Origin: Planomonospora parontospora
GTDB lineage: Bacteria; Actinomycetota; Actinomycetes; Streptosporangiales; Streptosporangiaceae
Assembly (NCBI GenBank): GCA_014647935.1
Contig: BMQD01000013.1
Location: forward strand, 124,001-188,000
Direction of reading: 5' to 3'
Length of the DNA stretch: 64,000 bases
Made by a program: the position numbers and the translations under genes. The notes beneath the pieces were generated by a model. It had not been told where the DNA came from. It was given only the letters and a program-made list of their open reading frames with translations, and searched no databases. Shown here one piece after another: positions 1 through 7,973 of the stretch (positions within the stretch are counted from its first letter, which is position 1; each line of letters opens with the position of its first letter).

Positions 1-1
1 G

Positions 2-2176
2 GCGGGCCTGACCGCCGGGACCCGACGCGACCCGGCCCTGCCGGTGCGCGAGGGCACGAGTCTGACGGGGGTCCGCTGCCGGGAGCTGTTCGAGTTCCAG
101 CTCGGCAGCCGGCTCCTGGACGTCACCGCCCGCCTCCTGCGCGAACGCGGCGAGGGCTTCTACACCATCGGCTCCGCCGGTCACGAGGGCAACGCCGCGG
201 TCGCCGCGGCCCTGCGCACGACCGACCCGGCGCTGCTCCACTACCGCTCCGGCGCCTTCTACCTGGTGCGCTCGGCGATGGCCGGGCGGCTGCCCGAGCA
301 GGGCCTGCGGGACGTGCTGCTCGGCCTGGTCGCCTCGGCGGAGGAGCCGATCGCGGGCGGCCGGCACAAGGTCTTCGGCCACCCCGACCTCGCGGTGATC
401 CCGCAGACCTCGACGATCGCCAGCCACCTGCCGCGCGCGGTGGGCGTCGCCTTCGCGATCGAGCGCGCGCGTCAGCTCGGCGTGCGGGGGGCCTGGCCGG
501 ACGACGCGATCGCGGTGTGCAGCTTCGGCGACGCCTCGGTCAACCACGCCAGCGCCCTGTCGGGCCTCAACACCGCCGCCTACGGCTCCTACCAGGGCCT
601 GGGGATGCCGGTCCTGTTCGTCTGCGAGGACAACGGCCTGGGCATCAGCGTGCGCACCCCGGGCGGCTGGGTGGAGGCGTCCCGCCACCCCCTGCTGGAG
701 TACTTCGAGGCCGACGGCTGCGATCTGGCCGACGCCCACGACGCGGCCAGGGCCGCCGCCGACCACGTGCGCACCAGCCGCTCCCCCGCCCTGTTGCACC
801 TGGGCACCGTCCGGCTGATGGGCCACGCGGGCTCCGACGTGGAACTGTCCTACCGGACCAAGCGGGAGATCAACGCCGACCTCGCCCGCGACCCGCTGGT
901 GGCCACCGCCCGCCTGCTCGTCGAGGCCGGGCTGGCCACCCCCGACGAGCTGATCACCCGCTACGAGACGATGCGCGAGCACCTGCTCCGGATGGCCATG
1001 GAGAGCTCCAGGCGGCCGAAGCTGACCTCCGCCGTCGACATCGTGGAGCCGCTGGCCCCCCGCACCCCCGGCGCCGTGGCCGAGGCGGTCGCGGCCGCCG
1101 CCCCCGCCGCGGCCCGTGAGCGGGCCTTCGGCGGGCGGCTGCCCGAGAACGAAGGGCCGCTGACCCTCTCCCAGGCGATCAACAGGACCCTGGCCGACGA
1201 GCTGGCCGCCCGTCCCGACGTCCTGGTCTTCGGTGAGGACGTGGCCCGCAAGGGCGGCGTCTACGGCGTCACCCGCGGCCTGCAGAAGCGCTTCGGCCCG
1301 AACCGGGTGTTCGACACGCTCCTGGACGAGCAGACGGTGCTGGGCCTGGCGCTGGGCTCGGGCGTGTCCGGCCTGCTCCCGGTCCCCGAGGTCCAGTATC
1401 TCGCCTACCTGCACAACGCCCTGGACCAGATCCGCGGCGAGGCCGCCACCCTGCGGTTCTTCTCCCGCGGCGCCTTCCGCAACCCGATGGTGCTGCGCCT
1501 GCCCTCCTACGCCTACCAGAAGGGCTTCGGGGGCCACTTCCACAACGACAACTCCGTCGCCGCGCTGCGCGACATCCCCGGCCTGGTCGTCGCCTCCCCG
1601 GCCCGGCCCGACGACGCCGCCGCGATGCTGCGCACCTGCCTGGCCGCCGCGCGCACCGACGGCAGCGTCTGCGTCTTCCTCGAGCCGATCGCCCTCTACA
1701 CCGCGCGCGACATGTTCGAGGAAGGCGACAACGGCTGGCTCGCGCCGTACGCCCCGCCGTCCCGCTGGGCGGAGACGCACGTCCCGATCGGCCGTGCCCG
1801 CAGCTACGGCGACGGCCGCGACCTGACCATCGTGACCTTCGGCAACGGCCTGCGGATGAGCCTGCGCGCCGCGGTCAGGCTCACCGCGGAGGGATACGGC
1901 TGCCGGGTGCTCGACCTGCGCTGGCTGGCCCCGCTGCCGGTCGAGGACCTGCTGCGCGCGGCCGAGCTGACCGGCAGCGTGCTGATCGCCGACGAGACCC
2001 GCCGCGGCGGCGGCGTCTCGGAGGGGATCGTCGCGGAGCTGCTGGACGCGGGGTTCGGCGGCAGGATCGCCCGGGTGACCTCCTCCGACAGCTTCGTCCC
2101 GCTGGGCGACGCGGCCAAGCACGTGCTGCTCTCGGAGGGCGAGATCGAGGAGGCGGCCCGCAAGCTCCTCGGCTGA
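2..2176 (+). CDS. 2-oxoacid dehydrogenase E1, fused alpha and beta subunits (5' partial)
   Basis: Thiamine-diphosphate E1 component of a branched-chain or pyruvate-type 2-oxoacid dehydrogenase, with alpha and beta subunits in one chain. The first half carries the alpha-type region, with FGDASVNHAS and later CEDNGLGISV typical of cofactor-binding E1 alpha. The second half, from about base 1160, carries the beta-type region (VLVFGEDVARKGGVYGV, then a transketolase C-terminal domain with VLIADETRRGGG). The frame is open to the left edge, so the first in-window start (GTG at 44) is probably internal and the N-terminus lies outside. The substrate cannot be read from the sequence, and no E2 or E3 gene follows. 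The cofactor and family call is firm; the substrate is unknown. Confidence 0.85.
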   Translation, partial: AGLTAGTRRDPALPVREGTSLTGVRCRELFEFQLGSRLLDVTARLLRERGEGFYTIGSAGHEGNAAVAAALRTTDPALLHYRSGAFYLVRSAMAGRLPEQGLRDVLLGLVASAEEPIAGGRHKVFGHPDLAVIPQTSTIASHLPRAVGVAFAIERARQLGVRGAWPDDAIAVCSFGDASVNHASALSGLNTAAYGSYQGLGMPVLFVCEDNGLGISVRTPGGWVEASRHPLLEYFEADGCDLADAHDAARAAADHVRTSRSPALLHLGTVRLMGHAGSDVELSYRTKREINADLARDPLVATARLLVEAGLATPDELITRYETMREHLLRMAMESSRRPKLTSAVDIVEPLAPRTPGAVAEAVAAAAPAAARERAFGGRLPENEGPLTLSQAINRTLADELAARPDVLVFGEDVARKGGVYGVTRGLQKRFGPNRVFDTLLDEQTVLGLALGSGVSGLLPVPEVQYLAYLHNALDQIRGEAATLRFFSRGAFRNPMVLRLPSYAYQKGFGGHFHNDNSVAALRDIPGLVVASPARPDDAAAMLRTCLAAARTDGSVCVFLEPIALYTARDMFEEGDNGWLAPYAPPSRWAETHVPIGRARSYGDGRDLTIVTFGNGLRMSLRAAVRLTAEGYGCRVLDLRWLAPLPVEDLLRAAELTGSVLIADETRRGGGVSEGIVAELLDAGFGGRIARVTSSDSFVPLGDAAKHVLLSEGEIEEAARKLLG

Positions 2177-2263
2177 CGGGCCGCGGCGGGCCCCGCGCCC
2201 CTGGGCGGGGACGGCGCGCGCCGGGGCCGGGCGGGGAGCTCCGGCGCAGGCGCGGGACCGGCC

Positions 2264-2746
2264 TCAGGCGGGGGTCATCGACTCCCTGAGGCCCTCCATC
2301 GCCTGGCTCCGGATCCGCGCCCGGAGCGCCGGAGTCCAGCCGACGACGAGCCCCACCGGCCTGCCGAGGGCCATCTTCGACCAGTGCCTGAAGTCGAAGT
2401 CGTCGTGCTGCCGGACGATCAGCCCGCCCTCGAACCGGAACAGCGAGTCGATCTGGTTGACGACCTTCCTCCCGGTCGCGGTGAAGGTGTATCCGGCGAT
2501 CCAGCCGGCGGTGACCTCGTGGGGGCCGGCGGTCACCCGTCTGAGCGAGACGTCCAGGCCGGCGCCCCGTTCCATCAGCAGGCGCCACATGCCCATGATC
2601 CGGGGCCGGCCCTCCAGCTCCTGGAAGATCGGGTCGCCGAAGGTGACGTCGGGGTGGTAGCAGCGTTCCATGGCGTCGAGGTCGCGGCGCGCGAGCGCGC
2701 CGTAGAAGGTCCTGACGAGGGTGGCGTCGGTCTCGCTCACGGGCAT
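2264..2746 (-). CDS. SnoaL/NTF2-like protein
   Basis: A 160-residue single-domain protein of the SnoaL-like/NTF2 fold. It starts with an N-terminal helix (TLVRTFYGALARRDLDAMERCYHPDVTF is split by the family's usual acidic turn), followed by beta strands containing GWIAGYTFTATGR and NQIDSLFRFEGG and an aromatic C-terminal part around FDFRHWSKMALG. Such proteins are polyketide cyclases, isomerases or ligand-binding proteins; nothing here fixes a substrate and no biosynthetic genes adjoin it. The ATG at 2746 is directly preceded by CGGGAG. It is divergent from the M50 peptidase gene, with about 150 bp between. Confidence 0.75.
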   Translation of the reverse strand: MPVSETDATLVRTFYGALARRDLDAMERCYHPDVTFGDPIFQELEGRPRIMGMWRLLMERGAGLDVSLRRVTAGPHEVTAGWIAGYTFTATGRKVVNQIDSLFRFEGGLIVRQHDDFDFRHWSKMALGRPVGLVVGWTPALRARIRSQAMEGLRESMTPA

Positions 2747-2893
2747 CTCCCGATCATTGCCATTCTGCACTTCGAGCTTAATAACGGCAGATACTTCACA
2801 GGTATACAGCACCCTGGACCTGTCTCCGCCAGACTTGTTCCCGTGGGACGCTTTGCTCTGGCGTTCCGGGGCATCCGCGAGGGGAAGTGAACG

Positions 2894-3607
2894 TTGACCG
2901 AAGTGTGGGTGACTCTCACCACGGCCCGGCCGGGACCGCCCGCATGGGTCGTGCTGCTGTCCGCACTGGCCGCCCTGGCCGTGGTGACGTGGTCGGCCTC
3001 GTGGCAACTCTCCCGGGGCCTGGTCACCATCGCCCACGAGGGCGGGCACGCGCTGATGGCGCTGCTCACCCGGCGCAAGCTGCAGGGCATCCGGCTGCAC
3101 TCCGACACCTCGGGCGTGACGCTCACCCGCGGCAGGCCCACCGGCCCGGGCATGATCCTGACGGCCGCCGCGGGCTACGTCGCCCCCTCCCTGCTGGGGC
3201 TGGGCGGCGCCTGGCTGACCTCCTCCGGCTACGTCGCCGTGCTCATCACCGTCGTGGTCGCACTGCTCGTCTGCATGCTGGTGGTGATCCGCAACCTGTT
3301 CGGGGCGGTGAGCCTGCTGGCCGTCGGCGGGGCGATCGCCGCGCTCACCTGGTACGCCCCGCCGGACGTCGACGCGGTCATCGCCTACCTGGCCGTCTGG
3401 TTCCTGCTGTTCGGCGGGATCCGGCCGATCCTCGAGCTGGGCCGCAAGCGCCGCCACGGCCGCGCCCCCGACTCCGACGCCGACCAGCTCGCCCGGCTGA
3501 CCTTCCTGCCCGGCGGGTTCTGGGTGCTGCTCTTCCTGCTGGTCTCGGGCGCGGCCCTGCTGGCCGGCGTCTACCTGCTGGTCCCGCTCCCGCTCGTCCT
3601 GCCGTAG
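2894..3607 (+). CDS. M50-family membrane metallopeptidase
   Basis: A 237-residue polytopic membrane protein with the zinc-protease motif HEGGH at residues 48-52 just after the first hydrophobic segment, as in site-2-protease relatives of the M50B type. Later hydrophobic segments cover most of the rest, and IRNLFGAVSLLAVGG around residues 132-146 may contribute the third-ligand region. The start is TTG at 2894, chosen because GAGGGG lies at 2879-2884. No partner anti-sigma factor or site-1 protease is adjacent, so its substrate cannot be inferred. Confidence 0.75.
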   Translation: MTEVWVTLTTARPGPPAWVVLLSALAALAVVTWSASWQLSRGLVTIAHEGGHALMALLTRRKLQGIRLHSDTSGVTLTRGRPTGPGMILTAAAGYVAPSLLGLGGAWLTSSGYVAVLITVVVALLVCMLVVIRNLFGAVSLLAVGGAIAALTWYAPPDVDAVIAYLAVWFLLFGGIRPILELGRKRRHGRAPDSDADQLARLTFLPGGFWVLLFLLVSGAALLAGVYLLVPLPLVLP

Positions 3608-3684
3608 CGGCTCCGGTCGGCGTCTTGTGCGGCTCCGGTCCGCGCCCGGCGCGGAAGCGCCGTCCGGTGAAAATAACATAGAGG

Positions 3685-3776
3685 GTTGACCATCATCAGT
3701 GTTGACATTTCGGACTCGTTGACATAACCGAGCATTGTTTGGTTTTGTTGACAGTTAACCTAATAGATGGTTTTAT
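3685..3776 (+). promoter_or_regulatory. Promoter region with four GTTGAC(A) elements
   Basis: In an AT-rich island between the M50 gene and the kinase gene, GTTGACC occurs at 3685 and GTTGACA at 3701, 3718 and 3747. The last is a perfect -35 (TTGACA 3748-3753) with a plausible -10 (TTTTAT 3771-3776) after a 17-bp spacer. The repeated element may also be a regulator-binding site, possibly for the response regulator encoded at 13666-14322; that link is inference. Confidence 0.5.
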
Positions 3777-3809
3777 GGCGGAGTTACTCCCCCTCCGGCG
3801 AGAGTCGGC

Positions 3810-4622
3810 ATGCTGTCTCACATCCATCCCGCGGTGGCGGTCACGGCTCTGCTCTTTCTCGCCTCGCTGGGCGTCACGGCCCTTCTCTGGGCGCGACTCA
3901 GACGGCTCAGGCAGGAGCAGGCGGCCGAGCGGGACAGGGCCGTCGCCCGGGCGCGCGAGGACTTCACCCGGGACATGCACGATCTCGTGGGCCACTGGCT
4001 CTGGCTGGCGTCGATCAAGAGCGAACTGGCCTACCGGCAGGCGCACGGCGACGCCCGGCTCCGCGGCGATCTCGCCGAGGCGCTCCAGGCCGTACGGCAC
4101 GCCGCCCACGCCGTGCGGAACGCCTCCCGGTCCCACCGCAACCTCTCCCTGCACGGTGAGGCCGTACGGGCCGAAGCCCTGCTGTGGAGCCTGGGAGCCG
4201 ACTGCCTGATCCAGGTGGACGCCACCGGCCTGCCCGCGGACCTGAACATGGCGCTGGGCGCCGTGGTCAGGGAGAGCGTCACCAACATGCTCCGGCACAG
4301 CGCGGTCCGCAAGTGCGTGATCGAGACGGCCCGGCACGACGGCCGGCTGCGGCTGACCGTCGCCAACGACGGGGCGGCCGGCCCCGGCCGCTTCCCTGCC
4401 GGGCACTCCCGGTCGGCGTCCCCGTCCGGAGCCCTCGCCACCGAGCCCGCCCCCGGCTCCGCGCTCACGCCCGGCCCGTGCCCGGATCCGCACCCGCAGG
4501 CCGGCGGCCTGGCCAATCTCCGGCAGCGGATGGCCCGTCTCGGCGGCACCGTGGAAGCCGCGGCCGGGCCGGACGGATGGTTCCGGCTGGTCGCCGAAGC
4601 CCCCGTCGACTTTTCTGAATAA
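3810..4622 (+). CDS. Orphan sensor histidine kinase (HisKA_3 type)
   Basis: A 270-residue NarX/DesK-type kinase. One N-terminal membrane helix (about residues 8-28) is followed by a short linker and the phosphoacceptor box RDMHDLVGH, with His57. The ATPase domain shows the N-box RESVTNMLRHS (Asn159), a shortened G1 box with NDG at 186-188, a Pro/Gly/Ser-rich insertion at about 195-230 and a G2-like GGLANLRQRMARLGG. There is no extracellular sensor domain. It sits directly upstream of the lanthipeptide synthetase. Its likely partner is the NarL-type regulator at the far end of the same locus, giving a split two-component pair, which is inferred from context. Confidence 0.8.
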   Translation: MLSHIHPAVAVTALLFLASLGVTALLWARLRRLRQEQAAERDRAVARAREDFTRDMHDLVGHWLWLASIKSELAYRQAHGDARLRGDLAEALQAVRHAAHAVRNASRSHRNLSLHGEAVRAEALLWSLGADCLIQVDATGLPADLNMALGAVVRESVTNMLRHSAVRKCVIETARHDGRLRLTVANDGAAGPGRFPAGHSRSASPSGALATEPAPGSALTPGPCPDPHPQAGGLANLRQRMARLGGTVEAAAGPDGWFRLVAEAPVDFSE

Positions 4623-4768
4623 CTTTCACTTCATCGACTCCACCTCGCATGACGCACATCTTCACCGTCATGCCTGTGAATTATGCATATTCGAGCGATG
4701 GAACTTGTAACTGGAAATAGCCGGGTACGTCCGGGATTCTCTCTTTGGAAGCCAGCAAGGAGATCCCC

Positions 4769-7405
4769 GTGAATGACCAGTACGAGCTTTACTGCCTCGC
4801 GGATCCGCTCTTTTACGACACTCTTGACGGCAGCCGCGGCGGCCATCCCGACTTCCCCCTCGCGTCCCGGGAGGTCCCGGACGGCTGGACGCACCAGGCG
4901 ACCGACACGTGGATGCACTACGCGCCGGCCGAGGGGACGGTGCCGCCGCAGGGATGGAAGATCCACGTGTCGGCGTGCGTGGAGGACGCCGAGCGCGCCA
5001 TGGAAGCGGTGTGGGACTACTGCGTGCCGCGGGACATCCCGTTCAAGTTCCTGCGCAGCCGGCCGGTCATGACGATGCTGAACTCCAAGGCGGCCGCCCG
5101 CGGATCGAGCGGCAAGCTGGTCACGGTCTACCCGCTGGACGACAGCCAGCTCGAACTCACCCTGAAGGAGCTCGACATCCTGCTGCGGGGGGTGAGGGGG
5201 CCCTACATCCTCAGCGATCTCCGGTACGGCGAGGGCCCGCTCTTCGTGCGGTACGGAGGCTTCGTCCCGCGCCACTGCACGGGAGACAACGGCGAGCTGG
5301 TCCTGGCCCTCGAGGACGGGGACGGCAACCTCGTCCCGGACGTCCGCGGCCCCTCCTTCAGCCTCCCCTCCTGGGTGACGCTGCCGGCCTTCCTCGAACC
5401 CCACCTGGCCGCGCGCAACGCGGTCACCACCGCGGGCCTGCCGTACGAGATCGAGAGCGTCATCCAGTTCTCCAACGGCGGCGGGGTCTACCTCGGCCGG
5501 GACGCGCGGACCGACCGGCGGGTGGTGCTGAAGGAGGCGCGTCCGTACGCCGGGCTCGACACCATGGACCGGGACGCCGTCACCCGGCTGGCGCACGAGC
5601 GGGACATGCTGGAGCGGCTGTCCGGGCTGGACGCGGTGCCCGCGCTCGTCGACTACTTCACGCTGGGCGACCACCACTTCCTGGTCCAGGAGTTCGTCGA
5701 CGGCAACCCGCTGCAGCGGCTCCTCGTGCAGAAGTATCCGCTGACCCGCGCCTCGTGCGGCCCGCGGGAGCTCGCCGACTACACCGCCTGGGTGCTCGAC
5801 GTGCTGCCCAAGGTCCGCGCGGCCGTCGAGTCCCTGCACGGGCGCGGGGTGGTCTTCGGCGACCTGCACCCGAACAACATCCTCGTCACCGCCGAGGGCC
5901 GCATGGTCCTGATCGACTACGAGGTCGCGACCCTCGCCGAGAACCGCGAACGCGCCACGCTCGGCCACCCCGCCTTCGCCGCGCCCCGCGACCGGCACGG
6001 CCTCGAGACGGACGCCTACGCCCTGGCCTGCCTCTGCATCGGGCTGTTCGCCCCCCAGCTGATGATCATGCAGATGCTCGACCGGGGCAAGGCCGCCCAG
6101 CTGGCGGGCCTGATCAAGGAGGCCTTCCCCGTCCCGCCCGAGGTGGTCGACGACGCGGTCCGGACGATCACGGGCACGGAGCCGGTGGCGTCGCGGCCGG
6201 CGCCCCGGCCGGGCCACGACGCCTGGCCGGAGGTGCGGGACGCGATGGTCCGCGCCATCCTGGCGAGCGCCACCCCCGACCGCGACGACCGGCTCTTCCC
6301 CGGCGACCCGGCCCAGTTCGAACCCGGCGGCGGCCTCACCTTCGCCCACGGGGCCGCCGGGGTGCTCTACGCGCTGGACGCGGCCGGGGCCGGACGCCTC
6401 CCCGAGCACGAGGAGTGGCTGCGGCGCCGGGCGCGCGACCTCGAACGGGGTGCGCGCATCGGTTTCTACGACGGACTGCACGGTGTGGCGCACGTCCTGG
6501 ACCTGCTCGGCCACCGGCAGGACGCGCTGGACATCGTGGACAGGTGCCTGCGCGAGAAGTGGGAACTGCTCGACACCGGCCTGTTCGGCGGCCTGGCCGG
6601 AATCGGCCTGAACCTCTTCCACCTCGCCCGGACCACCGGTGAGCGCGCGCTCTCGGACACGGCGCTGCGCGCCGCCGGCATCTGCGCCGACCGGCTCGGC
6701 GGTCCCGACGACGTGCCCGAGCTCAGCGGCGGGACCGGCCCCCGCGCCGGCCTGATGTACGGCTCGGCCGGCTCCGCCCTGCTCTTCCTGCACGCCTACG
6801 AGCACACCGGCGACGCCGCGCTGCTGGAGCACGCCGCCGTGGCGCTCCGCCAGGACCTGCGGCGGTGCAGGACCACCCAGGACGGGACGCTCCAGGTCGA
6901 CCAGGGCTGGCGCACCCTGCCCTACCTCGACGAGGGGTCCGTGGGCATCGGCCTGGTCCTGGCCCGCTATCTGGCCCACCGCGACGACGAGGGGTTCGCG
7001 GCCGCGCTCGACGCCTGCCGGCTCGTCACCCGCGGCGGGTTCTTCGTGCAGCCCGGGCTGTTCACCGGCCGGGCCGGCATGATCGCGGCTCTCGGCGGAG
7101 GGCTGGGCCCCTTCCCCGACGGTCCCGGCACCGACCTGGCCGAGCAGATCCGGGGATTGGCCTGGCACGCGCTGAGTCACGGCGACGGGCTGGCCTTCCC
7201 CGGCGACCAGCTGCTCCGGCTCTCCATGGACTTCGCGACCGGCACGGCCGGAGTCCTGTTCGCGATGAGCACCGCGCTGAACGACCGCCCGGTGTTCCTC
7301 CCCTTCATCCAACCGCCCGGCGGCGCAGGCGCCATGGCAACGGCATCGCCTGCACACGAGCCCGCCGAGCGGTCCCACCCCGACGAGTCACCGAAGGAGG
7401 TGTGA
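4769..7405 (+). CDS. Class III lanthipeptide synthetase LanKC (RamC/AmfT-like)
   Basis: An 878-residue trifunctional enzyme that phosphorylates Ser/Thr of the precursor, eliminates phosphate and cyclises with Cys. The N-terminal lyase region opens with NDQYELYCLADPLFYDTL, typical of RamC relatives. The Ser/Thr-kinase domain has a Gly-rich loop (FSNGGGVYLG), Lys in VVLKEARPYAG near residue 255, catalytic FGDLHPNN near 365 and LIDYE near 382. The C-terminal LanC-like cyclase (from about 520) repeats FAHGAAGVLYA, GLFGGLAGIGLN, LMYGSAGSAL and LFTGRAGMIAA. I see no LanC zinc-ligand set, as usual for class III. GTG 4769 was chosen because AAGGAG lies six bases upstream; the in-frame TTG at 4745 has no such site. 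The stop is five bases before the first precursor gene, so the genes are cotranscribed. Confidence 0.93.
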   Translation: MNDQYELYCLADPLFYDTLDGSRGGHPDFPLASREVPDGWTHQATDTWMHYAPAEGTVPPQGWKIHVSACVEDAERAMEAVWDYCVPRDIPFKFLRSRPVMTMLNSKAAARGSSGKLVTVYPLDDSQLELTLKELDILLRGVRGPYILSDLRYGEGPLFVRYGGFVPRHCTGDNGELVLALEDGDGNLVPDVRGPSFSLPSWVTLPAFLEPHLAARNAVTTAGLPYEIESVIQFSNGGGVYLGRDARTDRRVVLKEARPYAGLDTMDRDAVTRLAHERDMLERLSGLDAVPALVDYFTLGDHHFLVQEFVDGNPLQRLLVQKYPLTRASCGPRELADYTAWVLDVLPKVRAAVESLHGRGVVFGDLHPNNILVTAEGRMVLIDYEVATLAENRERATLGHPAFAAPRDRHGLETDAYALACLCIGLFAPQLMIMQMLDRGKAAQLAGLIKEAFPVPPEVVDDAVRTITGTEPVASRPAPRPGHDAWPEVRDAMVRAILASATPDRDDRLFPGDPAQFEPGGGLTFAHGAAGVLYALDAAGAGRLPEHEEWLRRRARDLERGARIGFYDGLHGVAHVLDLLGHRQDALDIVDRCLREKWELLDTGLFGGLAGIGLNLFHLARTTGERALSDTALRAAGICADRLGGPDDVPELSGGTGPRAGLMYGSAGSALLFLHAYEHTGDAALLEHAAVALRQDLRRCRTTQDGTLQVDQGWRTLPYLDEGSVGIGLVLARYLAHRDDEGFAAALDACRLVTRGGFFVQPGLFTGRAGMIAALGGGLGPFPDGPGTDLAEQIRGLAWHALSHGDGLAFPGDQLLRLSMDFATGTAGVLFAMSTALNDRPVFLPFIQPPGGAGAMATASPAHEPAERSHPDESPKEV

Positions 7406-7409
7406 ACGA

Positions 7410-7538
7410 ATGGTACTTCTCGACCTGCAGTCCCTGGAAGCCCCCACCGGGGGCGGCAGCGGCGGCGGCAGCACCCTGACCGCGCTGACCTGCAACTCCG
7501 GCAAGCCCAGCAACCTCAGCGTCGCGCTCTGCCACTAG
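7410..7538 (+). CDS. SapB/AmfS-family class III lanthipeptide precursor, copy 1
   Basis: A 42-residue precursor with an AAGGAGGTG ribosome site at 7394-7402. The leader starts MVLLDLQSLEAPT and contains the LLDLQ recognition box of class III leaders. A GGGSGGGS linker (14-21) leads to a core with two labionin-type motifs: S21-x2-T24-x3-C28 and S34-x2-S37-x3-C41, the spacing found twice in SapB. The first motif has Thr in place of the central Ser. Pro12 is a natural cut site for the prolyl oligopeptidase encoded downstream. This copy differs from copy 2 only by synonymous changes. Confidence 0.93.
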   Translation: MVLLDLQSLEAPTGGGSGGGSTLTALTCNSGKPSNLSVALCH

Positions 7539-7584
7539 TCCCGGTTCCACCCCCATCCCCCGAACACAGAACTGGAGTAATCCC

Positions 7585-7713
7585 ATGGTCCTTCTCGACC
7601 TGCAGTCCCTCGAGGCCCCCACCGGCGGCGGCAGCGGCGGCGGCAGCACCCTGACCGCGCTGACCTGCAACTCCGGCAAGCCCAGCAACCTCAGCGTCGC
7701 GCTCTGCCACTAG
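7585..7713 (+). CDS. SapB/AmfS-family class III lanthipeptide precursor, copy 2
   Basis: A 42-residue peptide identical in sequence to copy 1, with the same LLDLQ leader box, GGGSGGGS linker, both S/T-x2-S/T-x3-C motifs and terminal CH. Its ribosome site GGAG is at 7574-7577, weaker than that of copy 1. The 46-bp spacer before it (7539-7584) is repeated exactly before copy 3, showing unequal duplication of a 175-bp unit. Copies 2 and 3 are nearly identical at the DNA level, so their duplication is the more recent. Confidence 0.93.
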   Translation: MVLLDLQSLEAPTGGGSGGGSTLTALTCNSGKPSNLSVALCH

Positions 7714-7759
7714 TCCCGGTTCCACCCCCATCCCCCGAACACAGAACTGGAGTAATCCC

Positions 7760-7894
7760 ATGGTCCTTCTCGACCTGCAGTCCCTCGAGGCCCCCACCGG
7801 CGGCGGCAGCGGCGGCGGCGGCGGCAGCACCCTGACCGCGCTGACCTGCAACTCCGGCAAGCCCAGCAACCTCAGCGTCGCGCTCTGCCACTAG
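7760..7894 (+). CDS. SapB/AmfS-family class III lanthipeptide precursor, copy 3
   Basis: A 44-residue variant of copies 1 and 2 with two extra Gly in the linker (GGGSGGGGGS), which is the only protein-level difference. The leader box and the whole core from STLTALTC to the final CH are unchanged, so the same ring system is expected. A ribosome site GGAG precedes the ATG as in copy 2. A strong hairpin begins 13 bp after the stop and separates the peptide genes from the exporter genes. Confidence 0.93.
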   Translation: MVLLDLQSLEAPTGGGSGGGGGSTLTALTCNSGKPSNLSVALCH

Positions 7895-7906
7895 CGGCAC
7901 ACGTGT

Positions 7907-7934
7907 CCGGGACGGCCTGCGGAGGCCGTCCCGG
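7907..7934 (+). terminator. Hairpin after precursor genes (terminator or attenuator)
   Basis: A perfect 12-bp stem (CCGGGACGGCCT at 7907-7918, complement at 7923-7934) with a four-base loop GCGG is followed by GCATTTCCTTT. Partial readthrough would give far more precursor transcript than exporter transcript, as is common in lanthipeptide operons. Confidence 0.8.
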
Positions 7935-7973
7935 GCATTTCCTTTGCGGACGGCACCGGGAGAGGAGGGACGG

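Larger units (their letters stand above)
7410..7894 (+). repeat. Tandem 175-bp repeat carrying the three precursor genes
   Basis: The units are 7410-7584, 7585-7759 and 7760-7894; the last is truncated after the stop and has a 6-bp GGCGGC expansion. The spacers 7539-7584 and 7714-7759 are identical. This is gene amplification of the peptide, not a CRISPR array. Confidence 0.95.

Noticed and set aside
4631-7378. A 915-codon open frame antisense to the LanKC gene
   Set aside because: Gly/Ala/Arg/Gln-rich low-complexity product with no family features; an effect of high third-position GC opposite a well-recognised gene.
7410-7894. Possible CRISPR-like array because of regular identical repeats
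   Set aside because: The repeat is 175 bp and contains a complete reading frame with ribosome site; there are no variable spacers and no cas genes.
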